A DNA stretch of 64,000 nt from NCBI GenBank assembly GCA_021521415.1, contig JAIQDT010002058.1, positions 310,001 to 374,000 on the forward strand, read 5' to 3'. The notes beneath the pieces are model-generated. The model searched no databases. It was not told the DNA's origin and saw only the letters and a program-made list of their open reading frames with translations. The position numbers and the translations under genes are program-made. This document shows, in pieces, positions 1 through 11,810 of this stretch. This DNA comes from Bidens hawaiensis. Its lineage: Eukaryota; Streptophyta; Magnoliopsida; Asterales; Asteraceae. Each line of letters starts with the position of its first letter. Position 1 is the stretch's first letter.

Positions 1-1524
1 CGCAGGCTCGTTAACGACTCCTCTCGTCGCCTCTTGAATCATGGGCTCTCTACGTGTCTCTGCACCGCTCCTTGTCGTCACAGCCTTCGCGAACGCCTTC
101 GGGTTTTGTTCAGTGTTACTTGGAAGTGTACCTGGCGACCTCTCATTTAGACGACTTGCTATCTCTCCTATCTGACGCTCAAGATTTTGAATTGACGCTC
201 CTTGATTTCTCATGAATGACTCGTGCTCCTGGAATTTCTCTTGAGTTTCTTTGTGACGGGAGTCCTCTCGAGTCATAAGTTGCAACAACATCTGTGTCTG
301 CTGTGCCATCATCTCCTCTAACGTGGGCTTATTCTCCCCACTACTCGTTCCCTCACCGGAATTCTGGAATAGGCTCTGACGTTGCTGGAAGCCGGACTGA
401 TTTCCGTTCCTCCAGTTGGAATTATGGTTACCACTCCACCCCGAATTATAAGAATTGAAAGAATGTTGATTTCGGTTTGGATTATTAACGAAGTTGACTG
501 CCTCCTCCTGGAAACCTACGGGGCACTGAACAGTACCATGTCCCCCTCTACAGATCTCGCATAACTTACTTTTCATCTGCAAATCCTTCACGATCTTTGC
601 TATCGCTTCAACTTGTGCCGCAAGTGCGGTGCTCGTGTCGACCGAATGCATGCCGCATGATAGGGAATCGACGGTTTTGGTACTCTTAACTGGTGGTCGC
701 TGGTATCCACTCATGGCTAAACCTTTAAACAAGGCAATGCACTCATCCGTATCCTTCGTTGTCAGTAGGTTACCTCCTGCAGCTGTGTCGGGCATACTCT
801 GAGTTGCGTACGTCACTCCGTTGTAGAACTTCTCAACAACCGCCCAGTCTTGTAGGCCGTGGTTTGGACATAACGCAAGTAGATTTTTGAACCTTTCCCA
901 CGCCTCGTAGAAGCTCTCGGTGTCCTCCATTTGGAAAGAATGAATTTGGTTACGCAAACGAGCGGCCTTAGCCGGAGGATCGTATTTTTCAAGAAATTGG
1001 GTCTGCATGGCATCCCAAGTAGCAATGGATCCCTGTGGGAGGGACTCAAGCCACATACTCGCATGATCAACGAGTGAGAACGGAAAGATTCGGAGTTTGA
1101 TGGCGTCTTCGGATACGCCGGCAAGATGAAACGTGTCGCAAATTCGTGTGATGCGAGTGATATGAGCATGTGGGTTCTCATGGAGTAACCCGTGAAATTG
1201 AGCAGAATGAGCAATCGTGTTCAGAACATTAGATGGAATCTACCAAGTCGTTTGAACTCCTATAGCTGGTTGAGCAATGCTGGATCTCGCGCCAGCATCG
1301 ACCGGACGGGCCCGGTCTGCAACTGTCCTCCTCGGTGGTGGATTCGCGTCGCCCATAATCCTATCCCTAATGACTGGTTCAGAAAAATTAGGAGAAGAGA
1401 ACGTATTACCGACAGATGTAGACGAATTGGAAGACGGTTTTGTACGACGTCACTCAAAAAGCTCTCTCTCTGGTTAGGGAAATCCTTCAATTTCTGGTGG
1501 TCCTAGAGATCGAGTACGTCGCAT
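1..1524 (-). pseudogene. gag: Athila-type Ty3/gypsy gag (element G1), runs off the left edge
   Basis: On the minus strand a gag frame opens at an ATG at 1524 and continues past base 1. It has three in-frame stops, all near the N-terminus (TAA at 1476-1474, a TGA about 27 nt further on, and TAG at 1242-1240); the rest is open. The retrotransposon-gag core reads through FPFSLVDHASMWLESLP and EKFYNGVTYATQ. A zinc knuckle CEICRGGHGTVQC (CX2CX3HX4C) lies at 523-561; the X3 spacing before His is typical of Athila/Tat gag. A later Gln/Glu-rich segment (about 200-330) is probably coiled coil. Gag would form the particle and bind RNA. pol must lie left of the window. The stops make it a recent pseudogene, unless they are sequencing errors. 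Confidence 0.85.
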
Positions 1525-1670
1525 AAAACTATTAAAATAAAAAAAAAGAAACTATAATTAGCTAAACTATTTTAAACAAACAAACAAAACAAAACAAAAC
1601 AAATAAGAAAAACAAGTAGTAAACAAGGCAAGACCTAACTCGAGTCGTTCTTAATACGCCTCAAACCGTG

Positions 1671-1688
1671 TCCCCGGCAACGGCGCCA
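1671..1688 (-). promoter_or_regulatory. Primer-binding site for tRNA-Asp (G1)
   Basis: The plus strand reads TCCCCGGCAACGGCGCCA, the 3' end of plant tRNA-Asp. The minus strand is therefore an 18-nt perfect PBS, six bases from the LTR edge at 1695. Asp priming is usual for Athila/Tat gypsy elements. The 146 bases between PBS and gag (1525-1670) are A-rich leader with nothing else visible. Confidence 0.9.
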
Positions 1689-1694
1689 AAAACT

Positions 1695-1703
1695 TGATGT
1701 GCG

Positions 1704-1766
<63 letters not shown>

Positions 1767-3539
1767 CACAACTCGCAACTAAGCTTTAAAAACCAAACAA
1801 TCTATCCTAGTTCACACAAACGCCAAGTGTATCGGTCGCGTATAGCACAGATGAGGAAAGTCCGGATATCGAACTCGAAGACACGTGAAAACGTTTATAA
1901 TCACTAAACTCTAACCAAGACTCACCAAAATATTTAATTGATTTTTTTTAGATTTGATTTAACTACTTAACTTAACTAAATGAAAACTTTTGACAAAACT
2001 TCGAAAACTTTGACTGCAGTGATAAAAACGTCTACCTTGGTAAGAATCATATTGAATGAGATGACAAGACAATGGATTGAAAACTCTCACGACACCGGTC
2101 CTAAAGGATGACACAACTAAGGTTCACTCAAGAAGGTCAGATCACCTCTCGGTCTCACTAACAAACTCTAACTTATTTTAGTTGATTTTAAGAACAAACC
2201 GGGAAAACAAATTATTAACGTGTTCTAATGCCGACTCACCTCTCGGTCTTACCGACACACTAGCCTAATGGAAACAAATACTACGCAACCAAGGATAGAG
2301 GAACAATTCAACTTAACTTAAACTAGACCAACTAATCGCTCAAACATCTAAACCCGACAAGAACAAAACCCGCTCTCGCGCGATCTTAATTCTAACAAGT
2401 AAAAGTAATGAGACGAGTTTACTTCTTATCACCTCTCGGTCTCTAAGAAGGTGTTTCACAACTAATTTTATCTAATTAACTTACCCACTTATCCCTATGG
2501 TTGTACTTCCCGCAAATAAACCCTAAACACAAAGTAAAAAGCCTTAAACATGCAACAACTAATCAAAACCCATTCAATTAATTAAAGCACGAGGTTATTA
2601 GGTATAATCAAACAAAACACAGCCACTAAACACAATCTAATTTACTGTTAAATCAAACTTTACTTTAACAATTTAAGCCATGATCATTAACAATTCATAT
2701 TACTAGTCAAAACCTAACAATATTCATCAAACCTAGGTAGAACAAACAAGATTAGCTACACATTAAGTTTGGACAGCCATTAACATTCAAGTAAATAATC
2801 ATAAACATCAACATAAACATAATCAAACTCATTCAAAATCCAAGAATAACTAAATCAAAGTTAAACAATCAATCACTTGCAAAACAATCCAAAGAAAAAG
2901 ATCAATTCAACTAGTTAGGGTTCTTGAGTAAAAGAACAAAGTTTATGAGTATTTTACTATCAAGTGTGGCTGAGTTTATTGATGATTAAGGTCTCTAGAT
3001 GCTGTACCAAGTCACCCTCGATGATTTCCTTCCTCACCTATCAAGTGTGGCTGAGTTTCCGATCGGCACTCTTAGACTTTGAGGTGCTTGATTTATATTT
3101 GTTTGTTATGGCTGCCCACTTGCTGCTTTGTGTCATCCACCACTTGTTTAGCAAGAGAATACAATTATTTGTTGTCTCAATTAAGGAGACAACAAACAAA
3201 TTGCAAGTCGTCCACCTCAAAACAATTAAGACTTGATTTCTTTCTTTGGCACCCTCCGATCGGGACAATTCAGCAGCCAAGATGCTTAGGGTTTTTTTTT
3301 AAGTTATATATTATATAATAATAATACTTGAAAGGCTTGGATCTTGTGGCTTGGGTCGGGCCTTGAGTTGTAGTCTTTAAACTTGATCAAATAAGCCCCT
3401 AGAGTCTTCAAACTTTACTCTTTTTTTCACCAAATGTCATAACCTACAAGTAACATTTAAACTTTGTAAATTATTGCATTTAACCCCCAATACTTTCATA
3501 AAATAAACAATTAAGCATAAAAACCATGATAAAATCACA
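1695..3539 (-). repeat. 5' LTR of gypsy element G1
   Basis: On the minus strand the LTR starts TGTGATTTTATC at 3539 and ends CGCACATCA at 1695, next to the PBS. Its 1845 bp is in the usual range for Athila LTRs. It contains an (AT)n tract and three dispersed copies of a word like CACCTCTCGGTCT (near 2145, 2238, 2432). No long ORF is real here; the short frames at 2964-3318 are chance. The right edge abuts Sirevirus coding sequence, so G1 most likely inserted into C1. The TSD cannot be tested because G1's other end is outside the window. Confidence 0.7.
1707..1762. repeat. (AT)n microsatellite
   Basis: About 28 uninterrupted AT dinucleotides at the U5 end of the G1 LTR. The length may be an assembly estimate. 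Confidence 0.95.
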
Positions 3540-4534
3540 AGGAAAGTAAGTGTGTTTTACAACACATCACGTTCACCCAGGTCGTGAGATGAAACATCAC
3601 TATCAAGTTCGATAACTTGACCAACAACCGGAGTGTCATCAGATGAAGTTGTTGCGTTATCGAAGAGAACTGGAGAATCATTATCAGGATCTTCTGTTGG
3701 AGCAAAGATTGGAACTTCAACATCATTAGAACTTGAAAATATTGGAATTACCAATTGTTCTTCAAAATAAGCACGGACTAAATCTTTATCTGGTTGATCA
3801 GTTGTTGGAGTAAACGAATTGAATAAACCATCATAGTCAAAAATCCAGTCGGGACCTTTCCCTTGAGAAGGAGTAGTGTACTTTTGTCAGCCTACATGGT
3901 ACCATTCTTCAACACAACCAGACATAAAGTTAAATACTCGTTTCTTAGGAGAAGCATAACCCATGAAATACCCTTTAATGGCTTTTTCATCGAACTTTCC
4001 CACATCCTTTTTCAACATCGTACAAGGACACCCAAATGGTTCCAAGTATTTTAAATTAGGTTTACGATTATACAACAGCTCATAACTGGTCTTCTTGAGT
4101 CTCTTAACAGTTAGAACTCGATTGAGTGTATAACAAGCCATATTCACCGCCTCATTCCAAAAATGGATAGGAAGCTTTGAATCAGCAAGCATCGTTCTAG
4201 AAGCTTCAATCAACGTTCTATTCTTTCGTTCAGCAACACCGTTTTGTTGTGGTACGTATGGGGCACTATATTCACGATGAATTCTCTTTTGTAAACCAAA
4301 GAAATCCAATACAGTATTTTTAAATTCAGTACCGTTGTCACTTCGAATTCTCCTCACTTTCTGTTTGTATAGTGATTCGATCTTAGTGATTAAATTTTGA
4401 ACGAAAACCGATGTTTGAACTTTCGAACTCATAAACAAGACCCATGAGTATCGTGAATAATCATCAGTAACTACCAGGCAATACCAATCTCCAGAAATAC
4501 TCACACGATTCACTGGACCGAAAAGATCCATATG
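3540..4534 (-). pseudogene. pol: Copia integrase core and linker (C1)
   Basis: A 214-aa open segment (4531-3887) starts MDLFGPVNRVSISGDWYCLV and contains TDDYSRYSW, RSDNGTEFKN and QQNGVAERKNRTLIEA, the three acidic positions of the copia D,D(35)E integrase core. It continues with NRVLTVKRLKKTSYELLY and the C-terminal GYASPKKRVFNF motif. Integrase inserts the cDNA copy into the genome. A TGA at 4534-4532 replaces the Trp of the usual LEWLHMDLFGP motif. Below 3887 the frame is an acidic Ser/Asp linker, as before RT in related elements, and it stops at 3540 where G1 begins. Confidence 0.85.
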
Positions 4535-4563
4535 AAGTCACTCAAGAGGAGTATCAATGGAAT

Positions 4564-5166
4564 TCAATAACTTAGAGCGATGCACCTTTTTCTTCTGTTT
4601 TCCCTTTTTGCAAGCAATAAGTGATAGGATAACTTAAAATTCTTCAAAAACACACCTTCAACTAGGTCATTTGCCATTAGATAGTTCATCTTACGAACAT
4701 GAATGTGACCCATTCTACGATGCCATAGAATAGAGTCTTTCTCAGTTGCTTTTGAGACAAACCATGTTTCGATCGATGTTGATACTTTAGAGCTCATATT
4801 TAAGACATAAATATCATTTGATTGAGGTGATCGCATGATAACCATGTCCCTGGGAATCACATACCCCGGTTTTAAAATCAGACACTCTTTATCTGTAAAT
4901 ATTGTAGTGTATTGCTTGTCACAGATTTGCGACACTCTCAATAAATTATGGTCTACCTTGTCACAATAATTGACTTTTTCAAAAGTAATATTCCCATTCG
5001 AAACATCACCTTCTTGTGTGATCATACCCCCAGAATTCCCAGCGAACGCCACATAACCCCCTTGAATATTTCGCACATTTGTTAAAAGGTTGAGATTTCC
5101 GGTAATATGACGAGAACATCAACTATCCATGATCCATTTTTCACCAGATATGGTCTTGGATGTACT
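4564..5166 (-). pseudogene. pol: Copia protease and GAG-pre-integrase region (C1)
   Basis: The aspartic protease motif is at 5127-5110: the usual DSGCSRH reads D-S-stop-C-S-R-H because the Gly codon is TGA (5121-5119). A 170-aa open segment (5076-4564) follows with NIQGGYVAFAGNSGG, VDHNLLRVSQICD and the pre-integrase signature LWHRRMGHIHVRKMN. A deletion and frameshift near 4625 remove the usual zinc-ligand segment, so the frame does not join the integrase. A TAG precedes the first codon (5169-5167), exactly 39 nt before the catalytic Asp codon; see findings. It cannot make an active protease as it stands. Confidence 0.85.
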
Positions 5167-5320
5167 CTACACACAAAATAAAGTGATTTGTTCAAAAAGG
5201 CAGCCCAGGCCTCAGTCTTGGGCACCTTTTTTTTTCTTGAGAAAAGTTAAACTTAGGAGAATTCAACTGTTGTTCAGCAACTTGAGAATAAGTTACAGGT
5301 TTCTTAAACTTTCGTCTTAG

Positions 5321-7170
5321 TTACGCAGCTTGAACTACATTTGAATTCTCATTCTTGCACAATGGTTCGGTTGGAATAAACTTAGGTTTAACGTAACCAT
5401 GAGTTTCATTCACATGAACAACCTTTCGAGGATTCACGTTTGAGAACATAATATGAGTATCATCATCATGCGCCACAGGTCGTTTCAAAATCACCTTTAT
5501 CATGGAACCGGTTTGGAAGGTCCCTGACAAAAGGGTGAAGATTCTGATAGCTCTTCTGGCCACACTTTCTCACTACATGACCTTGTTGACCGCAAAGGAA
5601 ACAGCTTCGCAAGTCCACATGAGTATGTTGAGAATTAGTCGAAACATATGACACAGATGAATTTATGATGACTCACATTTTTGGTCAAGCTCTTAGAAAA
5701 CTCATCAGATAACTCATATTTCTTTTTCAAATAAAAATCAAATTTAGAACAATTTAAAAAAAAATTCAAAGTATCTGTTCCAGTTGACTTTACTAATTGA
5801 ACTTTCTTAGCCTATTTTAAAACTTTCTTTACTTTAGTCAATGAATCAGATGAAGCTGATGTTTTAGCTTGAGCATACCAACGTTCAAGATCTTGAATCT
5901 TGGAAGTTTCATTGTGAAACACACTATCAATAAGTTCTGGTTTAGTGAAACTTATTGGAATGTCTTTCTCAGTGAACATCGTGTCTGTTCCCTTTAATTT
6001 AAATACTCTACCAGTGGATGGCTTGGAAACAGTTGGATTTATGAAACGCAACAAATCATCATCAGAAATTTTGGGTTTTTCTGGTTTCTCAGCCCTCACT
6101 GGTTTGATCTTAACATGATTCTCTTGTTTTACCTGAGTTGATTGCGAACCGTACACAGCCTCCTCAAATTCATGAGGTTCACAAAGTATGTGATTTGAAC
6201 TTGGAATGTTCTTGTTTTTGTGTATGATTTTAGGTTTGAACACATCCTCAATGATAAATTTGTCAACACTTTCAATAAAAACTTTGTTGCTTTGAACATG
6301 AGGTTTCTGAATTGAAGGTCGGGCTTGAACAGTTTCATTTTAAACTAGTTTTGCTTTTTCAGAAATTACTGATTCTTTAATAATCACATCCTCTTCTTGT
6401 CTAGCAAAAGGATTAGGTTTGTAATCATTTTGAAAAGGTGGTGGAATTTCAACAAAACCTATTCCTTTCTTTGAATCTTTTTGCTTACCAGATACTTCAA
6501 TTTTTTCATTTAGCAAAAAGGAATAATTTCTGAATTTGCCCAATTTGTTCTTTAAATCAAGAACCTCATTTTCAAGCTTAGTTATCTTTTATCTATGTTT
6601 CAAGATTTCTTGAAATTTTTTATCATTGATGGTCATTTTCACCGATAACTCAGCCTTAAGATCATGATTACTTATAGTTAAAGCCTCAATTTTCTCTCTT
6701 GAAATCATTTAAGAAGTTAAGGATTGTCTATAATTGTCTTTTAATGACACAATCTCTTTTAGTAGATTACCATTTTGAAGTTTTAGGGCGTCTATCTTAG
6801 ACTTATTTGTCTCACAATCAGCACATGATAACTTAGAAGTAGAAGTACTAACCTCATTTTGCTTAGCCCTGTAAGCAGGCGTGGTTGAATCACTGATTTT
6901 TGCCACACAAGCGAAAGTAGTTGGAAGATTTTCACTTGAAGCATCAAATTCAGACTCGGTATCAGCATCAGAAGAAAGTTCACTTCCACTCACATCTTAA
7001 AAGTACTCATGAAATCCAAACATTGCCAGATTTACTTGATTTTTACCACATAGTAGCCTTTGTGACCAGTCATCTCCATCTACGTTGGATAACATTGCTT
7101 GAGATCCAGAAGACGACGGTTTAACTCCAGAAGACTTTCCTGCATCATTTCCACTTTTACCCGATGAGTT
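5321..7170 (-). pseudogene. gag: Decayed C-terminal half of Sirevirus Gag (C1)
   Basis: Broken open segments (6993-6709, 6543-6340, 6243-5812, 5654-5466, 5563-5321) continue gag past the first zinc knuckle. They are Lys/Glu/Ser-rich, partly heptad-like (around 6850-6560), and include a conserved patch DDLLRFINPTVSKP that reappears in C6. A second knuckle CFLCGQQGHVVRKC lies at 5603-5562. Several stops and frameshifts separate the segments. The same order (knuckle 1, coiled region, knuckle 2, protease) is seen in C3 and C5. Confidence 0.75.
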
Positions 7171-8463
7171 TTAATCTTGCTTTCTGGGACCGGTATACTC
7201 TTTTTTAGGCTTATCACATTCTTTGGTAAAATGCCCAAACTCTTGACAATTGTAGCACTTAAACTTTAATTTATCAAACCCCAATTTCTTGTTGAAAGAC
7301 GGAAGATCTTTACCCGTTCTCTGCATAAACTTTTTCTCCTTCCTGACTATCATAGCCAAGTTCCACGTTAAGTCCATCAGTTCTAAATCATCAGGATCAA
7401 TCTGATCATAATCTTCATCCGTCATATCGCTCATTGCAATCTTACTACTAACCAAATTCTCATATGAAGTCATGAAGGCAGATAAAAACGAAAAGTTTTG
7501 TTCGGCCACCCTCATGCTTACATTTGTTTGAGACGAGAATTGATTTGTGGGTGATGAAGATCCAGATCCTCCGGATGAACCAGAAATACAAGAGAATCCA
7601 GTATTTCCAGCTGTGTAGAAATAGGCACGTGGATCACTATACATGGTTGTTGCAATCTCACTTGCATTTTGTGTGAAAAATGCAGTGATAGGTGAAATTG
7701 TTGAACTTAATGACATACTTCCACCATAAAATGCAGGATCTTGACTATCTTTTGAAGACTTTTGACATTTAAGATCGTATTCTCGTGCTTCGATCTTTTG
7801 CCTAAATTCCGATGTCGTCAAATCTTCGTTGTTGAAATAATTATTCTCTTTCAGAACCATCAAGAAAGTCGAGTAGGAACTCGGTAGTGCACTTTTAATG
7901 GTATCAATTTTATCAATCTCAGAAGTTTCCAATCTCATCTTATCCATCTCAGCTATCAAGTGATTAAATCTTGTTGTTATTTCTTCAACAGTCTCACCTT
8001 TAAGTAGGTTAAAGTTTCTGAATTGAAACTTGAGTATAACCTTTTTGCTTTCAGTGGTATTACCCATACTTCTCATACGAATATGTTGGAATAAAGAAGC
8101 ACAAATTTTTATACTCCCTACTTGGTGAAAGATGTTTTCAGGTAAAGCCATAGTAAGAGTATAATAAGCCTTAGTTTCAATTTCCAATGCTTTCTTCTCT
8201 TCAACCGAGTATTGTGAGATGGATTTAGGTGTAAAATCAATAGTCTCATCTCCAATCATTGGAACGGTGTAAACCTCATCCAAACAATATGACCAATCAG
8301 GGTGAACTGATCCTAGATGAGCACGAAAACGGGATTCCCATTTAGCAAAATCGCTAAATTTCATCAAACATGGACATTTCGAATGTGAACCGATCTCGGT
8401 GTCCAGTTGTAACATATGTTGCATCAACATGTTTTGAGAAGCTAATGCATACATACCAGCCAT
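7171..8463 (-). CDS. gag: Sirevirus Gag, N-terminal 430 aa (C1)
   Basis: The frame is open from MAGMYALASQNML to a stop at 7171. Residues about 30-240 carry the UBN2-type copia capsid region (FSDFAKWESRFRAHL, ETVEEITTRFNHLIAEM, ALPSSYSTFL). A CCHC knuckle CYNCQEFGHFTKEC lies near residues 402-415. Gag packages the element RNA. The stop just after the knuckle truncates it relative to C5 Gag (771 aa), so a shortened Gag is possible but may be non-functional. The start is the first ATG of the frame and matches the start context of C5 and C7 gag. Confidence 0.85.
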   Translation of the reverse strand: MAGMYALASQNMLMQHMLQLDTEIGSHSKCPCLMKFSDFAKWESRFRAHLGSVHPDWSYCLDEVYTVPMIGDETIDFTPKSISQYSVEEKKALEIETKAYYTLTMALPENIFHQVGSIKICASLFQHIRMRSMGNTTESKKVILKFQFRNFNLLKGETVEEITTRFNHLIAEMDKMRLETSEIDKIDTIKSALPSSYSTFLMVLKENNYFNNEDLTTSEFRQKIEAREYDLKCQKSSKDSQDPAFYGGSMSLSSTISPITAFFTQNASEIATTMYSDPRAYFYTAGNTGFSCISGSSGGSGSSSPTNQFSSQTNVSMRVAEQNFSFLSAFMTSYENLVSSKIAMSDMTDEDYDQIDPDDLELMDLTWNLAMIVRKEKKFMQRTGKDLPSFNKKLGFDKLKFKCYNCQEFGHFTKECDKPKKEYTGPRKQD

Positions 8464-9270
8464 TTTTGCTAAGTTACAAAATTCTCAAATTCTAAGGATT
8501 AAAATTGAAAATTTAAATAACGAACTGTGAACAGTTATAACGAACTGTGAACAGTAGTCAACGAATCACACTTTATCGAAGTTAAGATTGATCAGGTAAC
8601 GAATCAGAAACGATTTTAACGAATTAGAAACAGTAACTTTGACGAATTAGAAATAGTTTATAACGAACTGGTTCAACGAATCAGATAATTGTCTTTAATG
8701 AATCACTAAGTGAAGCCTTAGCGAATTAAGTAACGAATCGTCTACAGTTGATAACGAATCAAACTGATAACGAATTAGGTAGTTGCAACGGTTGTAACAA
8801 ACCTCTGACAACAAATGCCACGTCGCAAAAGTTGTTATAAAACAGTTTCTGAGATGAGACAGGTGTCACACGAATCATTGGACACGAATCAGATTGTATT
8901 AACGAATTGGTTCACGAATCAACCAAAACTAATAACGAATTATGTTGAAATATTAACGAATTATGTAACATACCGAGAACTTTGGGTCAAATTTTCCAAC
9001 GTTGGAAGAAGAAGGATAAAAAATGTTCCCAAAATAAATCCAATTCAGACCCCGAATTTGTACTACGAAAACCGAATCAAAAAACAAAGAAAAACAAAAG
9101 TTATCTTGTTGGAATCGATCTACCCAAGACACATATTTGGGTTGATGTGGCTAGTATGTTATGATCTAAGTCGGGTCATGCCGAATAACAAGCTAGACAA
9201 ACATCACGATATCTATTATTAGTGTTTGAATACGGCTTAATCCTAACACACACAGATCACAGATCTGATA
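8464..9270 (-). repeat. C1 leader with reiterated AACGAAT(C/T) words
   Basis: From about 8518 to 8965 the word AACGAAT or AACGAACTG recurs every 15-45 bases, mostly in one orientation. The 135-aa and 60-aa frames across 8815-9222 are chance openings. A degenerate tRNA-Met PBS may survive as TCTGATA near 9264-9270, directly before the presumed LTR edge. Confidence 0.6.
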
Positions 9271-9740
9271 TGTATATAAATATGATCGACTGTTATATAT
9301 GTATATATTAGTTGTATGTATATGACTGATAATATAAATATGAAGATTGAGATAGAATTGGGCAGCAATTCGTTAATGTTAACCTCAAAACCTTAAATTA
9401 ACTATGGACTAAAGCCACTATAAATAGACGATGGATCTAGTTCGTTACAAAGCCCGTAACGAACCAGCATCTAATTCATTACATAAACTTAAATGAAATA
9501 ACATAAACGAATCACCCCCTGATTCGTTAAACTTCCTTAACGAATCAGGAGGGATAAATAACTTAGCTCTAGTTCGTTAAGCATCCTTAATGAACTAGGA
9601 TACACTTTAACGAACTAACTTAATAGTTTAATACCTTATTACATAAATAAACGATAAATACATAATCGATAAATACAAAGACTCAATACGCAAAACCGTG
9701 CAGTAACGATTAGATACGATCTAACTAATAATTATCAACA
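9271..9740 (-). repeat. Probable 5' LTR of C1
   Basis: The minus strand begins TGTTGATAATT at 9740 and reaches a TATA-like box TATTTATAG at 9426-9418. Upstream of the box lie three hairpins built from the element's own word: 9519-9548 (12-bp perfect arms CTGATTCGTTAA), 9569-9598 and 9437-9467. The U5 edge at 9271 is a guess from a degraded PBS. No second copy is in the window to confirm the ends. Confidence 0.5.
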
Positions 9741-10432
9741 CTTATAATATTTGGAAAATGGTTTCCTAAATATTTTTTACTTGTGTAATAAATTAAATGG
9801 ATAATTTATATTTTGAAAGAGGTGTTATTTAAATTGGTTAAATAACATGTATGTTACATGATTTGTGTCATGTTACTTTTATTTGTGTAACATGAACAGA
9901 TATGTAAAAAGAAAATAAAATGGTTTTGAATTGGGAGGGAGCCAAAGTGGCCGGCCCCCTTTTCCCTCTTCTCTCTCTTCTTTTGTTTTCTTTCAATAAC
10001 ATGCAATGACTTTGGTTGGTACATGGGTTGAACCATTAACCACTTACACTCTCTCTCTCACAAGTTTTTCTCTCTTCTTCTTCCTCGGCCGAGAATAATA
10101 AGGCAGTACAAGGGTGTTTTGCAAAAGTAAAAATCCTAGAAAAGGTGTTTGTTGGAAGGCTTGAAAGGGTATACAAGCTTGAGGATCTTTTTCATTTAAG
10201 ACTCGTCATTCACAACATCATTCCCTTCTAATTTCTGGAAATTTGAAGGTTTGTAACCAAACACACTATGGTTGATTTTGATACTATGTAAACCGTATAT
10301 GGATCCTGGCATTGGATTTTATATAAAACGGGTTTTATATACATTTGTTAACAAGATTTAAAACTAATTTTCCGCTGCGTTTTACATATAAATGGGTTTA
10401 TATGTTCTTGATAATCTTGTGAAAATCCAACA
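9741..10432 (+). repeat. LTR-like sequence, possibly a solo copia LTR
   Basis: This stretch has a (CT)n-rich segment (about 9965-10085), an AT-rich 5' part, TTTTCCGCTGCG near its end and a final AATCCAACA at 10432, resembling the U5 end of copia LTRs. No clear TG start or TSD could be fixed. The 60-aa minus frame at 9854-10036 is not convincing. A promoter fragment is an alternative. Confidence 0.35.
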
Positions 10433-10634
10433 TAGCTAACCGTTGTGCATTGCGACAGATAGAAACCACGTTCATCGTGATACGCGATAGGCATATAAAT
10501 ATACGATATCCTGGGCGGCATGGCGCTACCTTATGGATTAACCCTTTTGACTATTGCGATACACGAAGTGGTCTTAAGTAACTAGGATGCACATCGTACC
10601 ATGTGGCGCTGACTTAGAGACACGTGCAAGCCTA

Positions 10635-11810
10635 GGCTTAACTCAGCAAGCCTATGGTTGTGTTGTGCTATGTGACCGCCATCATTTCCTTTATTGCGTA
10701 TTACGATGAAGTGAGCAATCCGCTATAAAGAGGGTAGGGGGATATGGGTGATTACTCTTCATCCCAAAATACCTTTAATTTCTCACACAAAACCTTGATG
10801 TGTGTGCCCCGACCCCTTACGACGATTCGACGAGCCCCCGAACATCTTAGTACGTGCCATCAAGTTAGAAACCCGACGCCACTGCAAAGTTCTTACATTT
10901 GTTAGATACCCGACGTGTAGTAGAAGTGCTTAACTCAGCAAGCCTATGGCTGCGTTGTTCCATGTGACCACCATCATTTCCTTTGTTGCGTATTACGATG
11001 AAGTAAGAAATCCTCTATAAAGGAGGGCAGGGGGATATGGGTGATCACTCTTCATCCCAAAATACCTTTAATTTCTCACACAAAACCTTCATGTGTGTGC
11101 CCCGACCCCTTACGACGATTCGACGAGCCGCCGAACATCTTAGTACGTGCCATCAAGTTAGAAACCCGACGCCACTGCAAAGTTCTTACATTTTTTAGAA
11201 ACCCGACGTGTAGTAGAAGTGCTTAACTCAGCAAGCCTATGGCTGCGTTGTTCTATGTGACCGCCATCATTTCATTTGTTGCGTATTACGATGAAGTAAG
11301 AAATCCTCTATAAAGGAGGGCAGGGGGATATGGGTGATCACTCTTCATCCCAAAATACCTTTAATTTCTCACACAAAACTTTCATGTGTGTGCCCCGACC
11401 CCTTACGACGATTCGACGAGCCGCCGAACATCTTAGTACGTGCCATCAAGTTAGAAACTCGACGCCACTGCAAAGTTCTTACATTTGTTAGAAACCCGAC
11501 GTGTAGTAGAAGTGCTTAACTCAGCAAGCCTATGGCTGCGTTGTTCTATGTGACCGCCATCATTTCCTTTGTTGCGTATTACGATGAAGTAAGAAATCCT
11601 CTATAAAGGAGGGCAGGGGGGATATAGGTGATCACTCTTCATCCCAAAATACCTTTAATTTCTCACACAAAACCTTGATGTGTGTGCCCTGACCCCTTAC
11701 GACGATCCGAATAGCCCCTGAACATCTTTGTATGTGCCATCAAGTTAGAAACCCGACGCCAGTGCAGAGTTCTTACATTTGTTAGAAACCCGACATGTAT
11801 TAGAAGTGCT
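10635..11810. repeat. Four tandem copies of a 293-bp unit
   Basis: Units start with GCTTAACTCAGCAAGCCTA at about 10635, 10928, 11221 and 11514, spaced 293 bp. Units 2 and 3 are almost identical; unit 4 is the most diverged and ends at 11810, where C2 begins. Each contains an open 61-codon stretch beginning MITLHPKIPLI in units 2 and 3, which I read as a by-product of the repeat. The 200 bases before it (10433-10634) are unique sequence with no recognised feature. Confidence 0.9.

Larger units (their letters stand above)
3540..9740 (-). mobile_element. Sirevirus-type Ty1/copia element C1, 3' part absent
   Basis: Minus-strand order is probable 5' LTR (9271-9740), leader with AACGAAT repeats, gag, protease, pre-integrase, integrase, then the linker before RT. 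At 3540 it meets the end of the G1 LTR, so RT, RNase H and 3' LTR are presumably left of the window beyond G1. Gag is largely intact but pol is broken. Confidence 0.75.

Noticed and set aside
813..1214. 133-aa minus-strand ORF as a protein
   Set aside because: It is a shifted frame of the G1 gag; the true frame shows the gag motifs.
1671..1688. A tRNA-Asp gene fragment
   Set aside because: Only the 18-nt 3' end is present, beside an LTR; it is a primer-binding site.
8815..9222. 135-aa ORF as a gene
   Set aside because: It lies in the C1 leader and LTR edge, follows AACGAAT repeats and has no domain.
11041..11519. Repeated 61-aa ORFs (MITLHPKIPLI...) as a duplicated small gene
   Set aside because: They arise once per 293-bp tandem unit, lack any conserved domain and are broken in units 1 and 4; best explained as by-products of the repeat.
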